DNA of 64,000 bases from Pictodentalium vernedei (Eukaryota; Mollusca; Scaphopoda; Dentaliida; Dentaliidae). A model generated the notes under the pieces. That model made no database searches, was not told the origin of the DNA, and saw nothing but the letters and a program-made list of their open reading frames with translations. The position numbers were made by a program, and so were the translations under genes. This document shows, piece by piece, positions 33,421-44,344 of this stretch. Position 1 is the first letter of the stretch, and each line of letters begins with the position of its first letter. The stretch spans positions 75,312,956-75,376,955 of the forward strand of contig CM062292.1 in assembly GCA_031216915.1 (NCBI GenBank), in the 5' to 3' direction.

Positions 33421-34365
33421 CTTATATTGACAGTTTTTTGCCAATTCTGGCGAAATAAGGATTAAATCGAAAATTCCGCTTCGGTACATTTTTAGATCTT
33501 AAACCGCTCTATGCGTGTGCAAGATTTTGTGAAAATCGGTTGGAAAATGGCTTCTGAATCGTACGGACAAAATGTGTGGACTCCCCACCCCCCCCCCCCC
33601 ACCCCCCCAAAAAATAAAAATAAATAAAAAAATAACAATAATCCGTAGAAAAACAATAGTCTTTTCCAGAGGGAAAAGCCTAAAAAGTAGCAGGAAGAGA
33701 TATCAAGATAAACTAAAATTTATGATGCCCAGGTGTGCTTGCATATGTTATCTATTTGAGGGGTTCCTGGCCAATGTCGACTGGATACGTGACTCGATAC
33801 GTAGTGAAAGGGCCTGGTTGGAGAATATATTTGCACCTATGAAACGTTTGAAGTGTCCCTCTTAAGGACTCTGGTACTCTAAGTCAACGATTTGACGACC
33901 TTAGTCCTTAAAATCTCGAATTTTCTTGCACCTGACCGAACCATAGTCGGCCAAGTGGGCCCGAAAGTCTCTGCAAGTCAGCTAATCTGATGATTCCATA
34001 CAGATTCCCTTGAGTCGTTACTAATGGTACATATTAAATTATATACAATACACGCTGTATGTAAGATTACAAAAAAAACCCCAAAACACGCACACTTGCG
34101 TGGAATGTGGCTGCCAGCGGGATAATATCTCGTATTCTTGGAGAAGCATGAGCTACAGTCAGTAGACCTACTAGTTTACCTGGAAGTCTATTGGCGGAAA
34201 TTTAGCTTCACTTCCTATGCTTTTTCACAATTATTCTGCCGATGACAACTGCACTCTATGGGTGTCAGTCCACTCTCCTCGGTCTCTGCCTTGTGTATAT
34301 AGATTTTGCCTTGCCCAGGAATTAGGTTTTGTCTATATTGCTGAATTAGTTTAAACAGAGAGCGT
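33421..34365. other. No gene; old repeat-like text
   Basis: GTGCAAGATTTTGTGAAAATCGG (33510s) resembles a common invertebrate interspersed repeat. C13 at 33588-33600. The frame at 33572-33865 runs through the C run and is not credible. Confidence 0.4.
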
Positions 34366-34480
34366 GGTAACTGTTACTTATTCCCAGTTCCTTATTCGAC
34401 ATTCGTTGATAACCGATTTTATCGGTTGACAAGGATTGTTGAATAAGGAACTGGGAATACGTAACGGTTGCCATGTCCGT
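34366..34480. mobile_element. Family J foldback MITE
   Basis: TTACTTATTCCCAGTTCCTT and AAGGAACTGGGAATACGTAA enclose the ACCGATTTTATCGGT centre. Confidence 0.85.
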
Positions 34481-34756
34481 GTTTAAACATTATTTATTTC
34501 CACAATGCAGCTTGTGTGGTAACATGTGATGGAGCTATTTGTCGACGAGACAGTGAACTTTCAAGATAAAATATATCCGCTGCCACAGGACATACAAACC
34601 AACATAAAGCAGTTCACATCAAGAAGACGAGTGTAGACACACGGGCCTGTAGTCGGAAAAGTGTGTGTGAGAGGTTTGGGATGTATTATCCTTAGAAGTA
34701 GTGAACCGTGGCCCCTAATCAGGGACGAAGGAAACATTTCGAACATTTGTCTTAAT

Positions 34757-34798
34757 GGCATGGTACAGTACGGCCGCTGTCGATTGGTCACTTTCCAC

Positions 34799-34829
<31 letters not shown>

Positions 34830-34990
34830 ATTTCTACGGACGCAATAATATTAGATTCCAAAACACTAATTATAGGAATAATCATCAAAATATTTAATCA
34901 ATGAAGCACCGGGTACAACCCAGTGCTTCATTAAATAAAATTTTGCTGATGTTGATTTTTATTACCTGGTAAACATGTGCGTGGACAAAC
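34757..34990 (-). mobile_element. Family I MITE carrying a G27 run
   Basis: TA then CAGTACGGCCGCTG at the left. G27 at 34799-34825 interrupts the arm. The hairpin is AATGAAGCACCGGG / CCCAGTGCTTCATT. The right terminal repeat is worn. Confidence 0.78.
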
Positions 34991-35276
34991 TGCCACATGT
35001 TTTTCCATATGTGGATGCAAGGCTCAACCTTTGTGTCGAGTTTGTTCCTAAAGATCGTCATATCTGGCTGACAAAGCATGCGGGATTAGGAAGTTAATTT
35101 ATCCTGTATTGTTCTGTCTTAATCTGTACTGCGTTCACATATTTTAGTTGTGGTTGGTGTTATAATTATTTCAGTTGGACGGTTCGATAGGTGTAGTGGT
35201 TGAAGTAGTATTTGTAGTGGTTGGAGTTGTTATTGCTGGAGTAGATGTTTAGCCCAAGAACATTAGGTTTCACTCG
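34991..35276. repeat. Interspersed fragment plus GTT/GTG-rich minisatellite
   Basis: 35000-35095 (AACCTTTGTGTCGAGTTTGT, GCGGGATTAGGAAG) recurs at 45230-45320. 35145-35250 is a degenerate GTNGTN repeat that resumes at 39180, on the far side of the next element. Confidence 0.6.
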
Positions 35277-38200
35277 GGAAAAAAATCGGAGAAAGCTGAT
35301 TTTTTCAGGGAATGTCGAGTACATGTCACTGAACGATTAGACAAAAGTCCCCTAAAATCCCAGTTGAGCTTTTTTTTCTACAGCCTTTTTTCGAAAACGC
35401 GTTTGAAAAAAATCAAAAAAGATCGCACGAACTTTGTAACCTCGAATTGATCCAACTGTATTTTTTGTTTACGCGTATTTCGAGCTACATAATGTCTAAT
35501 ATACATTTACCTAGAGGAAAATGTGCATTCTGTGACAATTTCTGCGAAAAATTATTGAAAATTCACAAAAAAGTATCGGATTTACGCAAAAAATGACGAT
35601 TTTCCTAACGGATTTGCCCAAAGGGTCGTAGTACAGAACGGGATGTTAGTTGGACAGACGATAAAAAATCCACCACCATTTGAAGACTTTTATCATTGCT
35701 TACAAAATAGACATTATGGAAGACCCCCTCTGCTTCTGGCCGAGTTCCCCTTTTGGCATAAAATTCGTCAGCATGAGAACTCAACTATTTTCGTCTGTGT
35801 CTGGCAGCATTAGATCAATAAATAATATTTACAGAATGTACAAAAATCAATAAATAATATTTACAGAATGTACAAATCAATCAACATGGATTAAGTTACA
35901 TTGACTATTATCAACGCTATATACAGAAATGACATGACCTATTTACATATTATTCATCGAACTCAGAAATTTCCGACAGGACAGTGTTTCTGAGGTTGTT
36001 ACAAGAATCCGAACTGCAATTACACAAACCTGAGCAAGAGAGTCCTGCCTTCTTACACCCACACCTTTTTGTACAAGCACTCTTGCAACCACAACTGATC
36101 AGATTCAGTAGGTTATCGGGGGCACATGGCTTTGTGGCTGCAGTCGGTACAAGAAGTCCATTGTCTAGCGACCACCCCCAATCCGTCGGAGGAAGCGAAG
36201 TGCCCAGCCATTGTTGGACCTGGAGATAACATCTGTAGACGTGTTGTTGTGCAGCATCGCTGCTTGGTGGGAGTGAGGCTAGGTCGATGGGTTTATTCAG
36301 TTGAGATTTTGCTACATAACGCTTGTAAGTGACATATCTATATTGGTCGAGAGAGGAAACAGTTTTACTCCCGTATAAGATCAGGAGAAGTTGTTCCCCG
36401 GCAGCGGCTACTGCACTTGGTGTACTGTCATCCGCCAAAATTGTGTTGACATACTGTTGTGAGTCGCTAGTAACATCGGAGACAATTGTACTGAATACTT
36501 TCTTCTTACCAACTCGAAAGAGTGCAGAAGTAGTGTCACAACCACTTATAGAATGTGCTACAAGGAGGTTGCTTCTATGGTCACCCATTTTGGTTGCTAT
36601 TTCACTAACTGAAACTAGTAAGTTTGGGGTAATGGAATACATCATGTGAATATTACATCCCGGTTGAACTCGAGAAGTAAGAATGACTAACAAGTCTGTG
36701 TCTGTTCCCACAACGACAACATTGTTGTCATCTTGAGCGATGTCAAGTGCAGTTTCGGCTATCAGTACATCAGCATCAGCCTCGGCCTGCTTGGACTGAA
36801 TATTGATAGCAGATAGCTCCTGCATTAGAAGATCGATCAGTTGGGTTTTGTTCTTGGCATTTGCCAGGAAATCGGATTGGGGTGTAGTGGCTGGTAACTC
36901 GGGTGAGATATTGATATCAATGGAATACCTGTCTTTAGATCTACGGGCTTGTTCCATGCCCTTTGTCGACATTGTACAAGCATAACCATCAAAAACAACC
37001 ACGACGTTCGCCCCAAAATGTCTCACTAGATAATTTGAATATGATGTACATATGTCCTTATATGACGACTGTTTAGGCCATACAACTGCCCTCAATAAAA
37101 ATCCACCATCTACAACAAACAGAGAATGTTCTGGGATTTTAGTTTGCTCGGAACCGTATGTTTTGAGGATCTTACCGAGCGTGCTTTTCTGTGTCTTCCT
37201 CATTCCAGCAGAATCAAACAATGCTGGTGGTTTCGGGGCGAGTTCATATTTGAGATACTCTTCCATCTCTGCTTGTGACTGAATAACACATGTGATGCGG
37301 TTGAACAGAATTGTGGGGTCAATCACTACCTTACTTCCACGGACTTTGATGCTATTTGCCATCGATGCGAAAGACTTCACAGTGTCAACACGTCGTAGTT
37401 TGATGCTGTTGAACGTTTTGCTTACAACATTCGATACGCAACATTCACCAATTTTGCGAACTTGGTCACAGTTCACAGTTTCGTCGGCCACAAGCCCGGT
37501 CGCTATAGAGACTAATTGTAGTGGATCTCTATTCTGAAAGGGGGAATGCACTCTGAGCCAGTTCAATAATTTGGTGATATCATTGGCATCAGTCAATTGT
37601 GTACTTTGACGGAGATCCCGATGTTGTTCGCCATGGCCAGTGTGAACATGAACAAAATTTTCGAGAGCATTACATATCGGAAGGCAAAGAGGTAGTCCAT
37701 GTACCCATTTCGCAACAGTGCTATCGGTTATTCCCCTGCCATGTGTGAGACCACCAGGGAGCTTGAACATTCTCATTAAACACTGCTCTATGGTCTGATC
37801 AGAATATATCCCGTCCCAGAATTTATCTGAGCGCCTTATGGTAAAGTAACCTTTCTCAGTGAACAACTTCAAATCATCCTGTTGCATTATTTCTGTTAGC
37901 TCATTCATCTGCTGCAAATAGAGATGAGAACTTTTTGCGTATACGAAATGACCACCTGCGTGAAATACTGGAATCATATTGCGAACACAATATGTGTGGA
38001 GTTCCCAGTCGCCTGTGCGCTCTGCTCTCAAGAACAACTGGAGAAGACCTATTTGCTCGTAGTATTGTACCCAAAGCTTTCCTGTGCGTCCTACGGACGC
38101 ATTCTGGAGCAGTTCGTGCAATTTTGACAGTAGATGGTTGACACTTTCTTGATTGACAGCGTCAGCTGTTGTACAGTCACCTCTGGCAAGTCCACAGAAT

Positions 38201-39136
38201 ATTTCATTGACTTCTGTGCAGTCTATGTTATCTAGTGTTCGGCTTTCTTCAAACACAAGTTTTGTAATGGCAATTTGTGTTAGCAAATGGGCACGAACTG
38301 CTCTTGAATATGCATGACCACTGATCAAATGATGGATTGATTCATCCAAGCCGCTACCAGCCATGATCGAACCAATTGCCCCTAAATATGACATAATCAT
38401 TTGGAAAACGCCGAGTCTAACGAAAACTTTTGTCAACTTATCTGACGAAGACACAATCTTCACTGCTTTGATATAAAGTGGTTGGTACACATCAAGGGCG
38501 TGCACACATTACATGCCAATGCATCTTGAGTGTAGGCGAACACCACATTATGTGATTTAATCGAACATGGAAATTGAAACAATGATGCTATAATACGGCA
38601 TTTGAATGAGAAAAGTCGATGTCGTTTGAATTTGAGTTTAGAGGGTATGGTTAATATTTCACACGTTTTACCAGTTCATTATGGAATAAATGACTATTGT
38701 TATATATCATTATAAAGCCACTGCTTTTCTGCAATTTTTGATATATAATTTAACTCCCAAAGTAGTCGTAGATTTGATTTAATGGACGTTGTGTACCGTT
38801 GTGTGTATGAAAACAATAAATTTTTTTTCGTAATTTTGTACATTTTCGTGAATATTTCACCATTGAGTGTGAGGATTGGTACAAAGTTGGCATTTTCTGT
38901 TGGGGATATGTATTCTCAATATAATTTAGCACGATATTTATGATTCTCACCCTACTAAGGCGAATAAGAATGAGAAATATGGAGCTGGGTCGAATTTTTT
39001 TTTAATTTTTTTTTTTCATCAAAAAAACGCTATAACTAAAAAAGCTCAACTCGGATTCGCGGGGACTTTTCACACTTTATCCGCAATGTGTGTCCCGGAA
39101 ACATATAAAAAAATCAGCTTTCTCCGATTTTTTTCC
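35277..39136 (-). mobile_element. TIR-bounded 3.86-kb element with one nuclease/CXC gene
   Basis: A perfect 29-bp inverted repeat, GGAAAAAAATCGGAGAAAGC then TGATTTTTT, lies at 35277-35305 and inverted at 39108-39136. A second matched block follows on each side: AAAAGTCCCC (35343-35352 / 39061-39070) and AGTTGAGCTTTTTT (35362-35375 / 39039-39052). Structured TIRs are therefore about 98 bp. The only large ORF fills the middle. Both flanks are the same GTT/GTG-rich minisatellite, so the element sits inside that array. I could not find a clean target duplication, so the exact outer ends may differ by some bases. The paired ends with a single internal gene indicate a DNA transposon or a gene mobilised like one. 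Confidence 0.75.
35950..38505 (-). CDS. FEN1/PIN-type nuclease-like protein with C-terminal CXC domain
   Basis: 851 codons without a stop. Residues 1-60 (YQPLYIKAV; FQMIMSYLGAIGSIMAGSGL) and 245-275 (LPGGLTHGRGITDSTVAKW) match motifs I recall from large, multicopy uncharacterised invertebrate proteins. Residues 462-660 carry the acidic pattern of FEN1/XPG/asteroid-like PIN nucleases: D466 (FVVDGGFLLRA), D506 (VVVFDGYA), E575-D577-D579 (AEADADV), D602 and D604 (GTDTDLL), D657 (HSISGCDTTSALF). Residues 805-835 are a tesmin/TSO1-like CXC cluster (CGCKSACTKRCGCKKAGLSC), a DNA-binding zinc module. The first codon is GTG with an upstream in-frame stop at 38509-38511; the first ATG is internal (residue 36). 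The family is usually longer at the N terminus, so this copy is 5'-truncated or has an upstream exon. Nuclease activity and any role in transposition are inference. Confidence 0.7.
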   Translation of the reverse strand: MHALDVYQPLYIKAVKIVSSSDKLTKVFVRLGVFQMIMSYLGAIGSIMAGSGLDESIHHLISGHAYSRAVRAHLLTQIAITKLVFEESRTLDNIDCTEVNEIFCGLARGDCTTADAVNQESVNHLLSKLHELLQNASVGRTGKLWVQYYEQIGLLQLFLRAERTGDWELHTYCVRNMIPVFHAGGHFVYAKSSHLYLQQMNELTEIMQQDDLKLFTEKGYFTIRRSDKFWDGIYSDQTIEQCLMRMFKLPGGLTHGRGITDSTVAKWVHGLPLCLPICNALENFVHVHTGHGEQHRDLRQSTQLTDANDITKLLNWLRVHSPFQNRDPLQLVSIATGLVADETVNCDQVRKIGECCVSNVVSKTFNSIKLRRVDTVKSFASMANSIKVRGSKVVIDPTILFNRITCVIQSQAEMEEYLKYELAPKPPALFDSAGMRKTQKSTLGKILKTYGSEQTKIPEHSLFVVDGGFLLRAVVWPKQSSYKDICTSYSNYLVRHFGANVVVVFDGYACTMSTKGMEQARRSKDRYSIDINISPELPATTPQSDFLANAKNKTQLIDLLMQELSAINIQSKQAEADADVLIAETALDIAQDDNNVVVVGTDTDLLVILTSRVQPGCNIHMMYSITPNLLVSVSEIATKMGDHRSNLLVAHSISGCDTTSALFRVGKKKVFSTIVSDVTSDSQQYVNTILADDSTPSAVAAAGEQLLLILYGSKTVSSLDQYRYVTYKRYVAKSQLNKPIDLASLPPSSDAAQQHVYRCYLQVQQWLGTSLPPTDWGWSLDNGLLVPTAATKPCAPDNLLNLISCGCKSACTKRCGCKKAGLSCSGLCNCSSDSCNNLRNTVLSEISEFDE

Positions 39137-39179
39137 TTACTTTCTCATTTTTATGTCTAATTTGCCTGGACTAGTTGTG

Positions 39180-39782
39180 TTTGATAAAGCTTAGTGTCTG
39201 TTGGCGCTGTGGTTGTAATTATTGGTGTTGTAGTTGTGGCAGGTGGAGAAGTTGTAGTGGTTAATATTGTGGTTGCTGGTGACGAAGTTGAAATGAAACG
39301 TCATCAACCACTATCATACTACAATAAAATGCATGTCCATTATATTAAAACAAGGGATTTTTGGGAACATTTTTGTGGTGGAAGCAAACACTGACCCTAC
39401 CCTTTACTGACCCTACCCCTACCCCCACCCCCAATTCTAATCCCCACCCTAGACTAATGAAAATTCAATATATTCCTAGTCTATTTTAACTAAATTGCAT
39501 GTCCATTGTATTAAAACAACTTTTGGGGTGAAACATTTTTGGGGTGGTAGCAAACCGTAATCCTACCTTTACTGACCCTAACCCCACCCCACCCCATCTC
39601 TAAACCCCACCGTAGAATAATGACGTTTAACTATGTGACTAGTCACATAAATTGCGGTAGTCACCTAACCCCCATTTCTACCAACAAATAGCTACCTAAA
39701 CCCCATATGTCTGCCCGTGAAGGACGAGTAGTGTCTAGGCTGTCGTAGGTGTAGTAAAATGGCAACGTTTAAAAAATGAATT
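39180..39782. repeat. GTT/GTG-rich minisatellite and a 170-bp tandem pair
   Basis: 39180-39290 continues the minisatellite left of the element. 39325-39470 and 39493-39630 are a degenerate tandem pair sharing ATGCATGTCCATTATATTAA and GACCCTACCCC. No gene. Confidence 0.6.
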
Positions 39783-39784
39783 TA

Positions 39785-40040
39785 CAGTACGTGGAGAGTG
39801 GAGTGTAACTAAATCACCCGCGGAGTGGAGTTATCACCCAAGCTATACTTTCAAATTTTGTATATATCGACAAAAAAACACAAGCAATGTTTCAGCCAAT
39901 GGACCTCCGGGTTTAACCCGGAGGTCCATTGGCTGAAACTTTGCTGTGCTGGTTATGCTTTGCAACAAATTTGCAATTACTGTTCAGGTGGAATCTCCAC
40001 TCTCCGGGTGATTTAGAGATAATACACTCTCCACGTACTG
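39785..40040 (+). mobile_element. Family E MITE
   Basis: TA at 39783-39784 and 40041-40042. All hairpin parts present. Confidence 0.92.
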
Positions 40041-40144
40041 TATGATGGAAAATATATTAAATAACAAACAGGGGGATAGTGGGAATACAGTCAAGTTATG
40101 TAATAACTTCACCGCTTACCCACTCTTCTATGCATCTTCTTTAA

Positions 40145-40428
40145 ACCTTTACCCAACGCAGACGATATCAAAATATATTATTTTAAATATCATTTTTTAA
40201 AATTTTTCAAACAATTTCGACAAAACCATATCATGTGACCCCTCATTGGAACGAGCTCGGCGAGCTCGGTCCAAATAGGCGTCACATGATATGGTTTTGT
40301 CGACGAGCTCGTTCCAAAGAGTGGTCACATGACATGGTTTTGTTGAAATGTTTTGAAAAAAAGTATTTTTCCAACTGCTGAATTTGCATATTACGCGGGC
40401 GGATGTGGCCGGTTCGTTGTGTAAAGGG
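40145..40428 (+). mobile_element. Family D2 MITE with a partly doubled hairpin
   Basis: TTAA at 40141-40144 and 40429-40432. After the usual hairpin a second GACGAGCTCGTTCCAAAGAG and TCACATGACATGG arm follows, making this copy about 40 bp longer than its relatives. Confidence 0.85.
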
Positions 40429-40432
40429 TTAA

Positions 40433-41059
40433 TACCTCAATAATTCGTGTGGACACGAGATGACTATCAGTTTATGAAGTTGAACCAATAAATGCTATAC
40501 ATTATGTTACGAACTGTTGGAAGAGTGTCTAAAAGTCCTTTCTAGAGCCCTTTCAACAATCGCATCAGTCAGCAAACACACAAAAAAAACAAAACAAAAC
40601 TGGCTGACATTTGTGTAATGAACGAATGTTTTTCGTGCATCACGTGCGTGCGTGGACATTGTGAAGAGAGGGGGGGGGGGGGGGGCGATTGCCTCGTTTG
40701 ATCCTTTTTAACTGTGGGATATGGATGTCTTATCCGGCAGAGACCAAGGAGTCAGCAGCTCGGAAAATCTCCACGCCACCGGGAGCCACCTCACGTGGTC
40801 ATTCGTGCTTATTTCCAGGCTTGGTCTTGATTGTCTCAGTTGTCACAGAGACATTTGGATTCAAGGAGACAAAATGGTCAACTTTCCTAGCTGAGAATAC
40901 GACAATGTCAAAATTGATTAAGTACTTATTTTGATATGTCATGCGATTTCACTTTTTGATCACAGCTAAACAAACATACGTGGACTAACAGGTATCTGCG
41001 TTATGCTAACGAAATTCTCTTGCTATTTGTATTTAAGAAAAAGAGCAAAACATACGAAA
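40433..41059. other. No gene; G16 run
   Basis: G16 at 40670-40685. A plus-strand frame at 40689-40934 has no recognisable feature. Confidence 0.45.
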
Positions 41060-42108
41060 AATTATAGACTGTAAGTACCAGGAGAGGGGTAAAACGACCC
41101 TCATGTCATGTGACCGAGTTTCATTATGTTTGGTTGTCACGGTAGCCCGCATGAGCGGCCATCTTGTAACGTGATCCTCATATTGATACGTAGTCTTAGT
41201 GCGCATTCGTGTTGCCGTCGTCCATTTTGTATACTGGAGGCCGCCATCTTGGTTTCTATGGTAGCACGCGATTGCTGTGTGAACCAAAACCCTCTAATAG
41301 GACAGGGGTATGTTCGGACGGTGTGTTCCTTTGTACAAAAGTTGTTTGTTGGTTCGGATACTTCGTAGAATTACCCAAATAAACCAGACAATCCCTCCAA
41401 ATCACCAAACACGACTTTATTTGGTACGGATTCCCCCGGAATCCTACTTATAAGAGCAGCACGTAGTACTATAGGGCCTACAGTAACACGGGGGTGTATT
41501 TTGAGAGTGCGTTCGATTGAATAGGAGTAGTTTGCTGGTTCGGATACTTTAGAGAATTCCCCAAATCGACTCGACAATTATCTTGCTGGTTTGGATTCCC
41601 CAAGAATCCTCCATTCTTCAACAATGCTACTTATAAGAGTAGCACGCAGTGCTATAAGGCCCTAAATAGTGCGGGGTGTGTTCGAACAGAGGGTATGCTC
41701 GATTGAACTAGAGTACATCTATTTACCACAAACAACTCTACAATCCCTCCAAATCACAAAAAAACTACCGAAATGGTTTCGGATTACTGGGCAGTCCTCT
41801 CCATTTGAGTATCACGCAGTGCTATATGACCAAAATGTCTCCAGGAGTGCATTCGATTGTTATACTTCCGTATTGAATTCTCACTATTCTAACCACATTC
41901 TGTCTGTCATAACGGTCTCTCTAGTCCTAGATATCTCTTGACCTGCCCCGACCTCTGGCCTCGTCCAAGTTTTAGAATCACCAGTCAGATTGTTTCATTC
42001 CCGTATTCTGTACATACCCACATAGAGTTATCTCCTCTGTATATAACGAAATCTTATATGATTCATAAGGACAGGAGTCAATCGAGCAGGGACGATTATT
42101 GCTCGAAC

Positions 42109-42373
42109 GACTCGAATCTTATCGAGCAAAAACGAGGAAAAGGGATTTCATAACCACAGATGTTTTCCAAATAGGGGAATCTATAGGAATTCCACAAATG
42201 GGATTCCATAGGTGAGATTCCATAAGTGGGATTCCAAGCTCCTATGCAACTCGTATAAGGTAGTCTTACCATCGGCTTCAGCGGTCTCTCCTATGATTGG
42301 CGTCCACTCTTTACTTCCAATACTATTGGTCTGTACTAGTGATTAACCGATAAGAATTCGCGATCGTCATCAC
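42109..42373 (+). repeat. Duplicated block, copy 1 (empty site)
   Basis: CGAATCTTATCGAGC through ACTAGTGATTAACCGATAAG and GAATTCGCGATCGTCAT. Copy 2 is 44345-44855. Here GATTAACCGAT is uninterrupted, the empty target of a D2 insertion. Confidence 0.9.
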
Positions 42374-42547
42374 CTTGTCGATTAGTTGAGCACACAATAT
42401 GCCGGTTGTGAGTGCCGCTGCCAGATAGTAACAACCAAAAAGAGTAGTATGTTTAAGAATGCATAGAATAGAGTTAGTTTGCAGTGTAGTCAGGTTGATT
42501 GGTTTGTTGACCTCAAGAGTATGTCAGTGTGTGTATTAAAATAAAAA

Positions 42548-42640
42548 TACGACATCAGTGGAAACAAGTTAACAGCGCAGCGTCTTTGATCAAAGATCAA
42601 AGACGCTGTGCTGTTAACTTGTTTCTGCTGATATCGCATT
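42548..42640. repeat. Near-perfect hairpin, about 42-bp arms
   Basis: GTTAACAGCGCAGCGTCTTT and GATCAAAGATC meet with no loop and pair with AAAGACGCTGTGCTGTTAAC, then GTTTC and ATCAG words outward. Single copy. Confidence 0.85.
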
Positions 42641-42723
42641 CCATTGAGTCATCACACAACACATGGGATGTGTGTGTCATGAGCAGCAATCAAGGGGATC
42701 AGACCAATTAATGGGCTTCTTGA

Positions 42724-43261
42724 TAGGGCTGTCACGAATAATCGATTAATCGATTGTCAATCGGTCACGCTGAAATCGATTAGTATTTTTCGTTGTCGAA
42801 GAATCGGTAAATTTTAACCCCGTTTTAGACGTTTAATAATTAAAAACAAATTTGATGAAAAAACTATTGTTTCTAGAGGTAAAAGGTCATAGAACGTCGA
42901 CTTTAACCCTCCAAGAAGGCGTTAGAAGCATTTACTTTTAGGTACATTCAAAGCCTTGATGTTCTGAACTTTTGAACCCTCAGTGTAATAATCAAGAGCG
43001 TTCGGCAGTTGCGAAATTCGCAACTGCCGACCGGTCTTGATTATTGCACTGACGGTTCAAAAGTTCAGAACATCAAAACTTTGAATGAACCTTTAAGAGG
43101 ATCGTCTTCGTTGTTTACTTGAGGCTGGTCAACTGACATCAACTTCATTTTTAATGACTTCAAAGAGAGGGAGAGGATGCATCTGGGTACGTTTAATCGA
43201 TTATTATCGATTATTTGCGACGATTAATCGATTCCAAAATTAAAAAATCGTGACAGCCCTA
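42724..43261 (+). mobile_element. hAT-type MITE, 538 bp
   Basis: Perfect 8-bp target duplication CTTCTTGA at 42716-42723 and 43262-43269. Ends TAGGGCTGTCACGA and TCGTGACAGCCCTA, with AATCGATTAATCGATT words beside them. The centre folds with about 76-bp arms (42942-43017 / 43018-43093) meeting at GCGAAATTCGC. Confidence 0.93.
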
Positions 43262-43509
43262 CTTCTTGACCAATCTTGAATCCTTCCAATCATTGTGGCA
43301 ACTTATTAAGTTTGTTACTGCTTGTATGAGACTGTAAATCAAACGTAAATACAAACAATTTTGATCCAGTGGTGTTCCATGTAACGATCGGCATGGACCG
43401 ATGTTCAAACAACTCTACCGACCGTCAACCGATAGCTTAAAACCGGCCAATGTCAGATGCGATTGCCGAACATTGGTTAATCACTAGTCTGTACCATTAC
43501 TATTGAATT

Positions 43510-43878
43510 AGGGGGCGCGGTGGCTCAGTAGGTAGAGGTGCAGGCTGCAAGCCGAGAGGTCCTCGGTTCGAATCCCACCTGCGGCAATCGCGTTGTGTCC
43601 TTGGGCAAGACACTTCACTCTCATTGCCCACGTGGGGGCACGGTGACGCTGTGTACTAAGGCGTACTGCACGTCGATGGTGCACCTGTCTTCAACCAATG
43701 CTAACCCTGCTTGTGTGGAGTTAGTATGTTGGGGAGCTGACAGTTGCTCGCTGTTGCTCGGAGGTTCTCTCCGGGTACTCCGGCTTCCTCCACCCGTAAA
43801 ACTGTCGAGGTCATGATTAGACATTGTGCAGAAATATGTGACCCTAAACGCCAATAAATAAATGAATAAATAAATAAA
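43510..43878 (+). mobile_element. tRNA-derived SINE (type 1 head), full length
   Basis: Perfect 12-base target duplication TACTATTGAATT at 43498-43509 and 43879-43890. A box TGGCTCAGTAGG (43521-43532), B box GGTTCGAATCC (43565-43575), body GCGTTGTGTCCTTGGGCAAG, tail (AAAT)n. The best-preserved copy. Confidence 0.95.
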
Positions 43879-44344
43879 TACTATTGAATTGTTGCACTAT
43901 GACTCTCATTACCTATAATTACACTACTACCGCTACGGGTCCCTGTTCAAACCACTATCATACTTGGCTTCCCCTACTACTAACGGTTGTATACAGTTTG
44001 CTTACGCGAACTACTCGAATCTTATCGTGCAAATAAACTTCTAAGTAATGACTTTAACAAGCATTTCTCTAACGATCAGAATTTAATCGAGCAAATAAGC
44101 TTACGAGTCGTGTTTCCTGCAGACGTGAACAGTTTACCCCAGGACTGGAAGACCATTCTCTGATTCCAATCTGTAGTTCCATGATTTACTATCACCAGTC
44201 GATTACTTTAGCGAAGCTGCTGACAATTTATGCACGGCTACCCAAACTAGTAATACAATTTATAACAGGCCACGCGTTGGTTTGGGAATGATTTGACACG
44301 CACCACATTTGGACGTTTGAGGTAAAATGCGTTTTAAGTAAAAT

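Noticed and set aside
36000-38150. Plus-strand frames of 60-106 codons across the nuclease ORF
   Set aside because: Shadows of the long minus-strand ORF, with no independent features.
43510-43600. tRNA gene
   Set aside because: Pol III boxes are present, but a body, an (AAAT)n tail and a target duplication show that this is a SINE head. The same applies to the other SINE copies.
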